A DNA stretch of 64,000 nucleotides from Erwinia aphidicola. GTDB taxonomy: Bacteria; Pseudomonadota; Gammaproteobacteria; Enterobacterales; Enterobacteriaceae. The notes under the pieces were generated by a model. It was not told the DNA's origin and searched no databases. It worked only from the letters and a program-made list of their open reading frames with translations. Where the stretch lies: assembly GCF_024169515.1 (NCBI RefSeq), contig NZ_JAMKCQ010000001.1:4154001-4218000 (forward strand), written 5' to 3'. Below are positions 29,237-38,481 of this stretch, piece by piece. Made by a program: the position numbers and the translations under genes. The stretch's first letter is position 1; each line of letters starts with the position of its first letter.

Positions 29237-30181
29237 TTACAGCTCTACGGAATGGGCGTTGATATCCGGGATGGCTTTGATCAGCCCCTGCTGCAGATAC
29301 CACTCGGCAACGTGCTGAATATGCTGGCGCTGCGCTGCGCCGACCGGGGAGAGCGGCACGGTATTCACTGCGCCCAGCTGGTCGCCCAGCCCGTCCCCGA
29401 GGCGCCCCATCTGCTGCGCCCAGATTTTCCCGGCCTCATGCGGGTGCTGCTTCGCCCAGGCATTCTGCTGCTTCATCACCTCCCAGAATATCTTCACCAC
29501 TTCCGGGTGCTGCTGATAAAACGAGGTGGTGACAAAATAGCCCACCGCATTTTCCGAGCCAAGCTGTTTGCCGTTGGTCAGCAGGCGGCCATCGTAGCTC
29601 TGGCGCGCCAGCGACAGGAACGGGTCCCATACGGCCCACGCATCAACATGGCCGCCGACAAAGGCGCTGCCGCTGTCGGTCGGCGTCAGGTACTCTTTCT
29701 GCACGTCGCTCTCTTTCATCCCGGCGCTTTGCAGCGCGCGCGACAGCAGATACTCCCCGGTGCCGCCCTTATTCACCGCCACCTTTTTCCCGCGCAGGTC
29801 GGCCAGCGTTTTCAGCGGCGACTCTTTACGGACCACAATGCCTTCGCCATCGGGCGACATCGCCTGATAGCCGAAGAACACCAGCGGCAGCCCGGCAGAG
29901 ATGGCGGTGACAAACGCGGTTGAGCTGCCGGTGGTGATATCGATCGACCCGGCGTTCATCGCTTCATAGGCGGGCGCGGCTGAGGAGAACGTCCCCGACC
30001 ACTGCAATTTAACGTTATGCGCGGCCAGCGCCTTTTCCAGGCTGCCGTTTTCCCGCGCCAGCGCCAGGTCGGTCGGCGCACGTAAAAAGCCAATCCGCAG
30101 CGTGACCGGGTCGGCAGCCTGAGCCGCCAGCGTGATGCCTAACGCCGCGGCAACCAGCACGCGCAGCACTCCCTTCTTCAT
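29237..30181 (-). CDS. ssuA: aliphatic sulfonate ABC transporter substrate-binding protein
   Basis: Periplasmic binding protein of 314 residues with a Sec signal (MKKGVLRVLVAAALGITLAAQAA). SsuA-like stretches include LRIGFLRAPTDLALARENG, LVFFGYQAMSPDGEGIVVRK and AWAVWDPFLSLARQSY. The start at 30181 overlaps the upstream gene by 4 bases (ATGA), so it is the third gene of the ssuD operon. No ssuB/ssuC permease genes follow in the window; the YghX-like gene comes next. The permease must therefore lie elsewhere, or the protein serves another transporter. Confidence 0.85.
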   Translation of the reverse strand: MKKGVLRVLVAAALGITLAAQAADPVTLRIGFLRAPTDLALARENGSLEKALAAHNVKLQWSGTFSSAAPAYEAMNAGSIDITTGSSTAFVTAISAGLPLVFFGYQAMSPDGEGIVVRKESPLKTLADLRGKKVAVNKGGTGEYLLSRALQSAGMKESDVQKEYLTPTDSGSAFVGGHVDAWAVWDPFLSLARQSYDGRLLTNGKQLGSENAVGYFVTTSFYQQHPEVVKIFWEVMKQQNAWAKQHPHEAGKIWAQQMGRLGDGLGDQLGAVNTVPLSPVGAAQRQHIQHVAEWYLQQGLIKAIPDINAHSVEL

Positions 30182-31041
30182 GCCTGTACTCCGTATTCTG
30201 CCGCAACGCCAATCGTCAACGGCTGGGTGATAAATCCGGCGGCCAGCAGATCGTCGGCCTGCTGCTGCTGCTCCGCCAGCAGGGCTGGTGCAACGCGCTG
30301 AATGCCCCACGGGCGGGCGCGAAGGGTTGCCAGCCAGTGGCTTTCGCTCAGCGCACCCGGCAGATGCTGATGCAGCAGTCTGGCCGCCTGCAGGCTGTTT
30401 TCAGCAATCCAGCGGTCATTATCGCTGAGCACTTCCAGCAGCTGCGTTGCCTGCTGCGGATGCTGGCTGAGCCAGCTGGCGCGGCACCAGAACAGCGAAC
30501 GATTGCGGATCACCTCGCCGACCTGAGAGAGACAGCGCACCTTTTTAGCATCCCGGGCGGCAGTTAGCCAGGGATCGATAGCGGCCCACAGATCCACCCG
30601 CCCTTCGCGCAGCGCACGCGCGGCATCGCTGCCGTTGAGGTCCACCAGCGTGACGTCACCCAGCGTCAGCTGCTGCCGGAGCAGCAGGCGGGCGAGAAAA
30701 TGGTCGGTAAACGAGCCTTTCATACAGGCAATGCGCGCGCCGCGCAGGTCGCGCACGCTTTGCCTGGCGCCCTCCTTCATCGCCAACAGCGCACAGTTGG
30801 CGGCACGATCGGGAGAGGCAGCGAGATAGGCCACATCCAGACCGTTACCCTGGGCGTAGATCGGCGGGGTTGAGCCGGTCCCCGCCACGTCCAGCCGCCG
30901 GTCGGTCAGCATCGCCGCGCTGTCGCCGCCGTGCAGATAGTCCACCCAGCGCACGCCGCTTATCGCCGCTTCCAGCACGCCGCGCTGGCGCAGAATAAAC
31001 AGCGAGAGGTTATTGGGATGGCTGCCGATACGTAAGCTCAT
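30178..31041 (-). CDS. SsuA/TauA-like substrate-binding homologue without signal peptide
   Basis: A 287-residue protein of the sulfonate/nitrate binding-protein fold (starts SLRIGSHPNNLSLFILRQRGVLE; AAIDPWLTAARDAKK parallels the DPFL region of SsuA). It has no signal peptide, and none can be added because its ATG overlaps the ssuD stop by one base (TGATG). It would thus stay in the cytoplasm. It is tightly coupled on both sides (1-base and 4-base overlaps). It may be a cytosolic sulfonate-binding protein, an enzyme derived from the binding-protein fold, or a decayed protein; I cannot choose. Confidence 0.75.
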   Translation of the reverse strand: MSLRIGSHPNNLSLFILRQRGVLEAAISGVRWVDYLHGGDSAAMLTDRRLDVAGTGSTPPIYAQGNGLDVAYLAASPDRAANCALLAMKEGARQSVRDLRGARIACMKGSFTDHFLARLLLRQQLTLGDVTLVDLNGSDAARALREGRVDLWAAIDPWLTAARDAKKVRCLSQVGEVIRNRSLFWCRASWLSQHPQQATQLLEVLSDNDRWIAENSLQAARLLHQHLPGALSESHWLATLRARPWGIQRVAPALLAEQQQQADDLLAAGFITQPLTIGVAAEYGVQA

Positions 31042-32186
31042 CAGCGCTCCTCCGTCTGGCTAATCGGGCGGTCCCACAGATTGCTCCAGGTAAAGGTATT
31101 GCCCGCCTCGTCCGCCGCTGCCGTGACCGCATTGTCGTCCAGCTGCAGGCGCGGCAGCACCAGCTCGCTGAAGCGCTCGGCCTCCTCCAGCAGCGGGAAG
31201 CCGGAGAGAATAAACACCTCGACGCCAGCCTGCTGATAAGCTTTCAGCGTGCGTTCCACCGTTTGCGGGCTGCCGACAATCGCCGTGCCCGGACCCGGAC
31301 GCACCAGACCGATGCCCGCCCACAGCCCGGGGTAGATCTCCAGCTCGCGCGGGTCGTCGGGGCGGGCGTCATTGTGCAGCGCGCTCATGCGTGCCTGGCC
31401 GACGGAGTCCGACCCCGCCGCCAGCGCCCGGCGGGCAGCGATCGCCTGCTCATCCATCGACTGATACAGCTCGTCTACCGCCTGCCATGCGGCCTCGTCG
31501 CTGTCGCGCACGATGACATACAGGCGAATGCCAAAGCGTAGCGTGCGCTGGTAAGCTGCCGCCCGCTGCTTCACCGTCGCGATTTTCTCTGCGGCCTGCG
31601 GCGGGGTTTCTCCCCAGGAGAGATAGGTATCAATATGCTTAGCCGCGACGTCCTGCGCCGCTTCAGATGAGCCGCCAAACCACAGTGCCGGAGGCGGATA
31701 GCCGCCGTTGCCCAACGCCAGCTTCGCCTTGTCGATATCAAGATGGTCGCCATGGAAATCCACCGACTGCCCGGCCAGCAGCGGTTTCAGCACGGTAAGA
31801 AACTCATCGCTCAGCGCATAACGCTGGTCGTGTTCCAGGTGCATACCGTAGGCGCCAAGGGTATTTTTATCACCGCTCACCACGTTCAGCAGCACCCTCC
31901 CTTTCGAGAACTGGTTAAAGGTTACTGCCATTTTCGCCAGCAGCGTCGGGGAGATCAGCCCTGGCTGGATGGCAATCAGAAACTTCATGCGCTCGGTGGC
32001 AGAGATCAGCGATGCACCGATAATCCACGGATCGTGCGCCCCCGTCGCCAGCAGCGCACCGTGAAAACCCAGACGGTCAATACCGCGCGCCACCCGCTGG
32101 AACCAGGCATAATCGATGTTATAGCTGCCGGCGGCGTTCCACGGCTGAGGGCCATCAGGGGCGGTGAGATACCAGTAAATTTCCAT
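31041..32186 (-). CDS. ssuD: FMNH2-dependent alkanesulfonate monooxygenase
   Basis: Luciferase-type flavin monooxygenase of 381 residues, the same length as E. coli SsuD, which splits alkanesulfonates to aldehyde and sulfite using reduced FMN. Characteristic stretches are YWYLTAPDGPQPW at the start, FLIAIQPGLISPTLLAKMA, LLNVVSGDKNTLGAYGMHLEHDQRY and the C-terminal WSNLWDRPISQ. It heads the three-gene operon. The FMN reductase (SsuE) is not adjacent; the flavin reductase-like gene at 14035 is far away and only a speculative partner. Expression is expected under sulfate limitation (Cbl/CysB). Confidence 0.9.
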   Translation of the reverse strand: MEIYWYLTAPDGPQPWNAAGSYNIDYAWFQRVARGIDRLGFHGALLATGAHDPWIIGASLISATERMKFLIAIQPGLISPTLLAKMAVTFNQFSKGRVLLNVVSGDKNTLGAYGMHLEHDQRYALSDEFLTVLKPLLAGQSVDFHGDHLDIDKAKLALGNGGYPPPALWFGGSSEAAQDVAAKHIDTYLSWGETPPQAAEKIATVKQRAAAYQRTLRFGIRLYVIVRDSDEAAWQAVDELYQSMDEQAIAARRALAAGSDSVGQARMSALHNDARPDDPRELEIYPGLWAGIGLVRPGPGTAIVGSPQTVERTLKAYQQAGVEVFILSGFPLLEEAERFSELVLPRLQLDDNAVTAAADEAGNTFTWSNLWDRPISQTEER

Positions 32187-32342
32187 TGCGGCTAACCTAT
32201 GCTGTGTCAGAGTTAAACCACAGCAATATCAAAGCCGTATCGTAAGGACAAAGAAGAAATCGGGGAAAGGTGTGCAGGAATGAGCATTTGGAAAACTGGC
32301 GGCTCTGTGGCCGCCTTGTCTTTTCCTGGTGTGGGCGCGGGG

Positions 32343-33008
32343 TTATTTCAACATCGCCAGCAGCTGGTCTGCCCCCTTATCAATGCCGGTTTTTGCCGCA
32401 GAGAGTGAACCAAAACTTGCCCCGACGTTCATCGCGTTCGGATACTGCTTAGTGACGTACGCCGCCAGCAGCTGCTGATTATCCGCCTGATAAATCTCCA
32501 CCGCGTAGCTGGCGGACCCGTTCATCAGCCCTTCGCGGCCGCGTACGGCCTGGACGATATTGTAAGGCCCGCCCGCCAGATCAAACTTGGTGAAGGTGCC
32601 CAGCACCGGCGTAGTCGTTTCGGCTCCGGTTAGCGTCAGCCGGATGCGTATTGCCCGCGGCGAAGGCTGCTGCGTAAAGCTAAAGCGCCCTTTCAGCGCC
32701 TGCTGCACCCTTTGCTGCAAGTAGCTGGCCAGCTCCTGACGGTCGGCACTGTCCATATCGCCAAACTGGTTGTCGGCCCCCTGATAAACGATGACAGGAT
32801 CGATCGTCACCTCGGTATATTTGCTCCAGTCGACCTGACGCGCGGTGCGCCAGGGCTGGCGATAAGCATCATCGCCGCTGTTTGCCTGCAGTTGCTCAGC
32901 GGAAGCTAGCCCCGCATAGCGCGACGGCTGGGTGCCTGCACAGCCGGCTAACGCCAGTGAGAGCAGAATCAGTGTGGTGCGAAATCCCCGGTGCTGGTTA
33001 ATCATCAT
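32343..33008 (-). CDS. DUF3313 lipoprotein
   Basis: A 221-residue predicted lipoprotein (signal with lipobox ALAGC, Cys about 23) matching the DUF3313 family, found in many proteobacteria and of unknown function. It may start at either of two consecutive ATG codons (33008 or 33005). It is divergent from a TetR regulator 102 bp away, with a perfect palindrome between them; the regulator most probably controls it. Confidence 0.78.
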   Translation of the reverse strand: MMINQHRGFRTTLILLSLALAGCAGTQPSRYAGLASAEQLQANSGDDAYRQPWRTARQVDWSKYTEVTIDPVIVYQGADNQFGDMDSADRQELASYLQQRVQQALKGRFSFTQQPSPRAIRIRLTLTGAETTTPVLGTFTKFDLAGGPYNIVQAVRGREGLMNGSASYAVEIYQADNQQLLAAYVTKQYPNAMNVGASFGSLSAAKTGIDKGADQLLAMLK

Positions 33009-33024
33009 TAAACCTCATATATGT

Positions 33025-33039
33025 ACCGTACTGTACGGT
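33025..33039. promoter_or_regulatory. TetR-type operator between DUF3313 and TetR genes
   Basis: ACCGTAC-T-GTACGGT is a perfect 15-bp palindrome, 17 bp before the DUF3313 start codon and in the control region shared with the TetR gene. The size and symmetry fit a TetR-dimer site. Confidence 0.65.
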
Positions 33040-33110
33040 TTATTTATGCCCTGGCAGGATTTTTTTGTCAATAAAATGTACACTCGGGTTTATTTTTCGC
33101 GGGAGGTGCG

Positions 33111-33725
33111 ATGAAAGTCAAAACGGAAGCCCGCCGTGAGGCGATTGTGGAAGCTGCCGCTCAGCTCTTCCAGGAAATGGGGTATGAACGCGCCTCAATG
33201 AATGAGCTGGCGAAGCGGCTGGGTGGCTCGAAAACCACGCTGTATAACTATTTCCCCTCGAAAGAGGAGCTGTTTAGCGCGGTGATCCGCACCTATGCGA
33301 CGCAGCACCTGACCGACGCCGCCTGTGCGCTGGATACCTCCGTCAGCAAAGGCCTGTCGCTGACCGAGAAGCTGCAGCTGTTCGGTGAGCAGATGCTGCA
33401 GGTGATGACCACCAACAACACCGCGCTGGCGGTATACCGCATGGTGGTGGCTGAAGCCGGTCATTCGGAGATGGGGATGCTGTTTTATGAATCAGGGCCG
33501 CGTGAGAGCATTGAACGGCTGGCGCGACTGTTCTCCAGCGCGATGGACAGCGGCGTGCTGCGCATGGGCGACCCGCAGATCCGCGCGCTGCAGTTCCTCG
33601 CCCTGCTGACTGCAGAAATTGAGATCCGCATTTATCAGCGCAACGCGCCGCCGCTAAGCGTGAAGCGGGTCAGCGAGATGACCGCCTGTGCGGTAAGAAT
33701 GTTTATGGCTGGCGCAGGAAAGTAG
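33111..33725 (+). CDS. TetR-family regulator (AcrR type)
   Basis: A 204-residue repressor with an N-terminal TetR HTH (EAIVEAAAQLFQEMGYERASM, then KRLGGSKTTLYNYFPSKEELF) and a helical ligand domain with a TetR_C-like ending. The ATG follows GGGAGG. It is divergent from the DUF3313 lipoprotein gene and 28 bp before the small SelW-like gene in the same direction, with which it may be co-transcribed. Its ligand is unknown. Confidence 0.85.
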   Translation: MKVKTEARREAIVEAAAQLFQEMGYERASMNELAKRLGGSKTTLYNYFPSKEELFSAVIRTYATQHLTDAACALDTSVSKGLSLTEKLQLFGEQMLQVMTTNNTALAVYRMVVAEAGHSEMGMLFYESGPRESIERLARLFSSAMDSGVLRMGDPQIRALQFLALLTAEIEIRIYQRNAPPLSVKRVSEMTACAVRMFMAGAGK

Positions 33726-33753
33726 TGCCGCCCCTATTGTGAGGAGATGAATA

Positions 33754-34050
33754 ATGAAAACTCTGCCTGCTGTCACTATCACCTACTGCTCCCAGTGCAA
33801 CTGGATGCTGCGCGCCAGCTGGATGGCGCAGGAGCTGCTGCACACCTTTAGCACCGACCTTGGCTCGGTTACGCTGATACCCGGCACCGGAGGTGTTTAC
33901 CAGATTGCGATCCACGACCAGATAATCTGGGACCGCAAAACTGATAACGGTTTTCCCGATGCCGCCGAGATCAAACGCCGCCTGCGCGCCGTCTGCTTCC
34001 CCGAGCGTGACCTTGGCCATATTGACCAGCACGTGAAACCGGCCGAATAA
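33754..34050 (+). CDS. SelW/Rdx-family thioredoxin-like protein
   Basis: A 98-residue protein of the SelT/SelW/SelH (Rdx) family with the redox motif CSQC (C12-C15) in YCSQCNW, where the eukaryotic selenoproteins have CxxU. The rest (LLHTFSTDLGSVTLIPGTGGVYQIAI...IWDRKTDNGFPDAAEIKRRLR) matches the usual fold. It probably binds or reduces thiols; function in bacteria is not known. It follows the TetR gene, and a GAGGAG lies near its start. Confidence 0.85.
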   Translation: MKTLPAVTITYCSQCNWMLRASWMAQELLHTFSTDLGSVTLIPGTGGVYQIAIHDQIIWDRKTDNGFPDAAEIKRRLRAVCFPERDLGHIDQHVKPAE

Positions 34051-34059
34051 CACCACAGC

Positions 34060-34083
34060 GGGTCAGGCATGCCTGACCCCTAC
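34060..34083. repeat. REP-type hairpin ending in CTAC
   Basis: Arms GGGTCAGGC and GCCTGACCC around AT, then CTAC, opposite in orientation to the tandem array that follows. Confidence 0.7.
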
Positions 34084-34100
34084 CTGAACCCGGATGCTGC

Positions 34101-34290
34101 TACCATGGGGGGCGGGCACGCCCAACCCGTTGTTTTACGTGATGCTGCTATCGACAGGCGTCAGGCATCCCCGACCCGCTGTTTTCCGTGATGCTGCAAC
34201 CGTAGGGATCGGGCACGCCCGACCCATTGTTTTCCGTGATGCTACAACCGTAGGGGACGGGCACGCCCGACCCGTTGTTTACCGTATCGC
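34101..34290. repeat. tandem array of four ~48-bp REP-containing units
   Basis: Units at 34101-34148, 34149-34197, 34198-34245 and 34246-34290. Each holds a hairpin core (CGGGCACGCCCGA-type; units 3 and 4 begin AACCGTAGGG) followed by a conserved tail (TTGTTTTCCGTGATGCTGC with small changes). All point the same way and lie between the convergent SelW-like gene and dgoT, whose stop is at 34293. The tails make it a head-to-tail expansion rather than independent insertions. Confidence 0.8.
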
Positions 34291-34292
34291 AA

Positions 34293-35585
34293 TTAACCGA
34301 CGCGCTTCACGTCACCGACCAGCAGGATGTAGGAGAGCGCACCAATCAGCGCCACCACCGAGATATAGATCAGCGCCGGGGAGAAGCCATAATCCTGCGC
34401 CAGATAGCCCACCACCAGCGGCACGGTGATGCCACCCAGCCCGCCAATAAAGTTGAATACCCCACCGGTTAAACCAATCAGACGCACCGGCGCCAGCGAA
34501 GAGACCAGCGACCAGGTGATTGAAGCAAAGCCGTTGCCGAAGAACGCCACCGCCATCAGTACCATGATCCAAACCGGATCGTTGGTGTAGTTGGCGCCCA
34601 TAATGCAGGTGGAGATCAGCAGCCCGCAGATGATCGGCGTTTTACGCGCAAAGCCCAACGAGCGGCCGCTGCGCACCAGACGGTCGGCGACAATGCCGGA
34701 GAGGATCACCCCGAAAAAGGCAGCGAGGAACGGCACGGTCGTCATAAAGCCAGCGGTAAGTGCCGCAATATGTTTCTCCTGGGTCAAATAGTTAGGGAAC
34801 CAGGTGAGGAAAAACCACAGCGTCGAGGTCACGGCAAACTGCCCGAGGTAAACGCCGCACAGCTTGCGGTGGAACACCAGCTTCCAGTCAGCCGCCGTCA
34901 TTTTAACGCGGTTTTTCTTCTCTGAGGGGGCATCGCCGTCGATCATCGCCCCGCCGTCGCGAATGTACTCCAGCTCGGCCTGGTTGATACCCTGGCTTTT
35001 GCGCGGAGCCTGGTAGACTTTGATCCAGACAAATGACCAGATAATGCCGATGCCGCCGGTAATGATAAACACCCAGTGCCAGCTCAGTATCTCCTGGATC
35101 CAGATCAGCAGCGGCGTCAGAAATGCCAGGCCGACAAACTGCCCTGAAGTGTAAAAACCCACGGCCGAAGCACGCTCCTGCTCCGGGAACCAGCTGGTCA
35201 CCAGGCGATTATTGGTCGGGAACGCCGGCGCTTCAAAGATACCGGTAATCGCGCGCAGGCCAATCAGCGACATTAATCCGCTGGCAAAGCCTTGCAGCAG
35301 CGTCGCCACCGACCAGCCGAAGATGGCGATGAAATAGGTCAGGCGCGAACCGACGCGGTCAAGGAACCAGCCGCCGGGAATCTGGCACAGGGTATACAGC
35401 CATGCAAAGGCCGAGAAGACGTAGCCCATCTGCGCTTTGCTTATGCCAAACTCTTCCTGAATATGTGCCGAGGCCACCGCCAGGTTGGCGCGGTCGACAT
35501 AGCAAATCACCACGGTAATAAAAATCATCAGCAGGGTTAAATAACGCCGACGCGTAGGCCTGGTATTAACGTCAGAGATGTCCAT
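34293..35585 (-). CDS. dgoT: D-galactonate transporter
   Basis: MFS/ACS-family proton symporter of 430 residues, nearly identical in character to E. coli DgoT ([36 protein letters not shown]; ending [13 protein letters not shown]). It imports D-galactonate for the dgo pathway. It is the last gene of dgoRKADT, but is separated from dgoD by 268 bp containing a MITE-like element, so its expression may be partly uncoupled. The transcript end is followed directly by the REP array. Confidence 0.95.
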   Translation of the reverse strand: MDISDVNTRPTRRRYLTLLMIFITVVICYVDRANLAVASAHIQEEFGISKAQMGYVFSAFAWLYTLCQIPGGWFLDRVGSRLTYFIAIFGWSVATLLQGFASGLMSLIGLRAITGIFEAPAFPTNNRLVTSWFPEQERASAVGFYTSGQFVGLAFLTPLLIWIQEILSWHWVFIITGGIGIIWSFVWIKVYQAPRKSQGINQAELEYIRDGGAMIDGDAPSEKKNRVKMTAADWKLVFHRKLCGVYLGQFAVTSTLWFFLTWFPNYLTQEKHIAALTAGFMTTVPFLAAFFGVILSGIVADRLVRSGRSLGFARKTPIICGLLISTCIMGANYTNDPVWIMVLMAVAFFGNGFASITWSLVSSLAPVRLIGLTGGVFNFIGGLGGITVPLVVGYLAQDYGFSPALIYISVVALIGALSYILLVGDVKRVG

Positions 35586-35727
35586 AATAGGGCTCCGTAG
35601 GGTTTCAGGGCGAGATTTACCCGCCCGGTGAGAGGTTTATCTTTCTAATAATTTGATAAAAAATTGCCATATAAATGGAACGGTACACTTTGCCACTAAT
35701 ATCGTTAATGGCTGTGCACTCTTAATT

Positions 35728-35854
35728 AATATCCAAAATAATTCGAGCAGCAGGAAGGCGGCAAGCCCGTGAGTCTCCAGCAGCATAGTAAGCTATGTGA
35801 CTGCGGTGAGCGGGTGAAGCCAACGCATCTGCGGCTCGAAGAATGAAGGATATT
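35728..35854. mobile_element. MITE-like repeat between dgoD and dgoT
   Basis: A 127-bp element with imperfect terminal inverted repeats: AATATCC...TTCGAGC.GCAG at the left (35728-35752) and its complement at the right (35830-35854). Internal hairpins include CATAG-TAAG-CTATG. Sequences of this look (…GGAAGGCGGCAAG… and …GCCAACGCATCTG…) recur between genes of related enterobacteria, as I recall, but no second copy lies in this window. Its last base is the final base of the dgoD stop codon. Confidence 0.6.
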
Positions 35855-37002
35855 TACCATTCCGCCACGGAACCATCCGCGAAACGCCACAATGGATTAC
35901 GCCAGTCCGGGGCATTTTTACTGCGCTCAATCACCAGCTCTTCGTTTATTTCTACGCCGAGGCCGGGTTTATTTAACGGATAGAAATGACCGCCATCCAT
36001 TTTAAAGTCGTCTTTATTAATCACGTAGTCGAGAAGTTCGGCGCCTTTATTATAATGGATGCCCATACTCTGCTCCTGGAATACCGCATTGCGCGAGACA
36101 AAATCGACGTGCAGGCAGGCTGCCAGCGCAATCGGTCCCAGCGGGCAGTGCGGCGCCAGCGCCACATCGTAAGATTCAGCCATCGCGGCAATTTTATAGC
36201 ACTCGGTAATGCCGCCCGCGTGGGAGAGATCGGGTTGCAGGATAGCGAGACCGCCCGCTTCCAGCACGCGTTTAAACTCGAAGCGCGAGAACATGCGCTC
36301 ACCGGCGGCAAGCGGAATATGGGTTTGTGCCGCCAGTTTCGGATAGTACTCCGCCTGCTCTGCCAGCACCGGCTCTTCGATAAACAGCGGACGATACGGC
36401 TCCAGCTCTTTGATCAGCACTTTCGCCATTGGCGCACTGACGCGGCCGTGGAAGTCGAGGCCGAACTCAATCTCACTGCCGAACGCTTCACGGATCTGCG
36501 CCACGGTATTGACGGCGGTATCGATCTTACGCGAGTTATCGATAATGCCCATCTCTTCACAGCCGTTCAGCTTAAAGGTGTCGAAGCCGATGGTGCGCAG
36601 CTTTTTGATCCCTGCGATGGCATCTGCCGGGCGGTCGCCGCCGACCCAGCTGTAGGCTTTGATGCTGTCGCGCACCAGCCCGCCCAGCAGCTGATAGACC
36701 GGGACGCCGAGCACTTTGCCCTTAATATCCCACAGCGCCTGGTCGATGCCCGCAATGGCGCTCATCAGGGTTGGGCCACCGCGATAGAAGCCGCCGCGAT
36801 ACATGACCTGCCAGAGATCGTTGATGCGCGCCGGATCCTGGCCGATCAGATAGTGTGACATCTCGTGCACCGCCGCTTCCACGCTGCGTGCCCCCCCTTC
36901 TATTACCGGCTCGCCCCAACCGAATACGCCTTCGTCAGTTTCAATTTTGAGGAACATCCAGCGCGGCGGTAGGCGGTAAGTCGTCAGTTTGGTAATTTTC
37001 AT
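35854..37002 (-). CDS. dgoD: D-galactonate dehydratase
   Basis: Enolase-superfamily dehydratase of 382 residues converting D-galactonate to 2-dehydro-3-deoxy-galactonate. Metal ligands D183, E209 and E235 and the base H185 fall exactly where the E. coli enzyme has them, and [13 protein letters not shown] holds the second histidine. It overlaps dgoA by 4 bases. The stop codon is the first base beyond a MITE-like element, so the insertion sits flush with the gene end. Confidence 0.95.
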   Translation of the reverse strand: MKITKLTTYRLPPRWMFLKIETDEGVFGWGEPVIEGGARSVEAAVHEMSHYLIGQDPARINDLWQVMYRGGFYRGGPTLMSAIAGIDQALWDIKGKVLGVPVYQLLGGLVRDSIKAYSWVGGDRPADAIAGIKKLRTIGFDTFKLNGCEEMGIIDNSRKIDTAVNTVAQIREAFGSEIEFGLDFHGRVSAPMAKVLIKELEPYRPLFIEEPVLAEQAEYYPKLAAQTHIPLAAGERMFSRFEFKRVLEAGGLAILQPDLSHAGGITECYKIAAMAESYDVALAPHCPLGPIALAACLHVDFVSRNAVFQEQSMGIHYNKGAELLDYVINKDDFKMDGGHFYPLNKPGLGVEINEELVIERSKNAPDWRNPLWRFADGSVAEW

Positions 37003-37616
37003 CGTAACGCGTCCTTATAAGCGTGAATAAATGCCTGAGCCTGTTCAACGGTGCGCGCCAGCGGCTGCCCGGCGCGGTAGAGATCGCTGCCCAGCCCGGC
37101 GCCAATGCAGCCCGCCGCCATAAAATCTTTTAAGTTTTCCGGAGTCACGCCGCCGACGGCAAACACCGGAACGTCGGCAGGCAGCACCGCCTTCAGGGCT
37201 TTGATATAGTCAGGGCCAAAGGCGGAGGACGGGAAGATTTTCAGGGTTTGCGCACCGGCTTCCAGCGCGGTAAACGCTTCGGTCGCGGTCGCGCACCCGG
37301 CTGCCACCACCATCCCGCAATCGACCGCCCGGCGGATCACCTTGGCGTTGGTATTTGGCGTCACCACCAGCTGGCTTTTGATCTGCGCCAGCTGCTCAAC
37401 CTGCTCCACTTTCAGTACCGTTCCAGCACCGATCAGTGCTTTATCGCCGAAGTTCTTCACGGCTTCGCTAATGCTGACCGCCCACTCCGGGGAGTTAAGT
37501 GGGATCTCGATGGCGTCGAACCCTGCGGCGATCAGCGCGGCAATATGCTCCTGCGCTTCCTGCGGACGGATGCCGCGTAAAATGGCGATTAACGGTAATT
37601 TAGTCTGCCAGCTCAT
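36999..37616 (-). CDS. dgoA: 2-dehydro-3-deoxy-6-phosphogalactonate aldolase
   Basis: Class I KDPG-aldolase family enzyme of 205 residues that splits 2-dehydro-3-deoxy-6-phosphogalactonate to pyruvate and glyceraldehyde 3-phosphate. The Schiff-base lysine lies in [13 protein letters not shown] and the N-terminus [15 protein letters not shown] is typical. It overlaps dgoK by 17 bases upstream and dgoD by 4 downstream, as expected of a tight operon. Confidence 0.95.
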   Translation of the reverse strand: MSWQTKLPLIAILRGIRPQEAQEHIAALIAAGFDAIEIPLNSPEWAVSISEAVKNFGDKALIGAGTVLKVEQVEQLAQIKSQLVVTPNTNAKVIRRAVDCGMVVAAGCATATEAFTALEAGAQTLKIFPSSAFGPDYIKALKAVLPADVPVFAVGGVTPENLKDFMAAGCIGAGLGSDLYRAGQPLARTVEQAQAFIHAYKDALR

Positions 37617-38481
37617 TGGCTATGCTCCTTATCCCATGCTGGAAGGCGCTATCGCCCGCCAGCGTTTGTGTATTGAGGCCGACAAAACGCAGCGCCTGCT
37701 GATAGCGTTGCGCCAGCGCCTCCCCGGCTATAATCGTCACCGGACGCCCGGCCTTCAACGCGTACTGCCCGGCCATCAGCGCCGCTTCGTGGCCAATTAA
37801 CAGCCCGGAGAGAAAATCGCTAATCGTCGCCCGGTCACGCACCCCCAGCACGTGTGCCGCACGCACTTCAAACAGCCGGGAGAGAATGGAGCGGTCGCTG
37901 CTGCCTACCGCCAGCCCGTCGCGAAAAGCGGCGCGATCCTCACGCTGCTCAGGCAGCCCCGCCCCCACCAGCGACTGCGTTAACAGCAGGTGGTGCAGCT
38001 CACCGGTCATCACGGTACGAAAATCGATAATCTGCTCCGCTTCGGCCTGCACCCACTTGGCATGGGTGCCGGGCATCACGTAAACGTCCGCCGGGGCCAG
38101 CTGATGTGCGCCCAGCAGCTGCGTCTCTTCACCGCGCATGACGTTGGCGTTATCCTCCCGCTCTACGCTCAGCCCGGGCACCACCCAGGCACGGTTATCG
38201 ACGCGGGTCAGGCGAGCGGCAATGTCGCTTAAGCGCACCGGGCAGCTGAGGTACGGCACCGGCTGCCAGCCCGCGTTGCTGCCGACCATCCCGGCCATCA
38301 CCACTGGCACGGCATCCACCGGCCAGCCGGCGGTCACTTCGGCAAACACTTCCGCGCAGCTGCGCCCGTTAAGGCGCGTGACGCCCGCCTCTGAGCGGCG
38401 CTGTTCGACACATGCGCCCTGCTGATAGTGCCACGCGCGTAAATTGGTGGATCCCCAGTCGATGGCGATATAGCTGTTCAC
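37600..38481 (-). CDS. dgoK: 2-dehydro-3-deoxygalactonokinase
   Basis: Kinase of the DgoK family, 293 residues, phosphorylating 2-dehydro-3-deoxygalactonate. Typical stretches are IDWGSTNLRAWHY at the start, MSG-like MAGMVGSNAGW, DVYVMPGTHAKWVQ and LLIGHEA. It overlaps dgoR by 4 bases and dgoA by 17. Confidence 0.94.
   Translation of the reverse strand: MNSYIAIDWGSTNLRAWHYQQGACVEQRRSEAGVTRLNGRSCAEVFAEVTAGWPVDAVPVVMAGMVGSNAGWQPVPYLSCPVRLSDIAARLTRVDNRAWVVPGLSVEREDNANVMRGEETQLLGAHQLAPADVYVMPGTHAKWVQAEAEQIIDFRTVMTGELHHLLLTQSLVGAGLPEQREDRAAFRDGLAVGSSDRSILSRLFEVRAAHVLGVRDRATISDFLSGLLIGHEAALMAGQYALKAGRPVTIIAGEALAQRYQQALRFVGLNTQTLAGDSAFQHGIRSIANELAD

Noticed and set aside
34101..34290. Possible CRISPR array
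   Set aside because: Units are contiguous and almost identical throughout, with REP hairpins and no spacers; no cas genes nearby.
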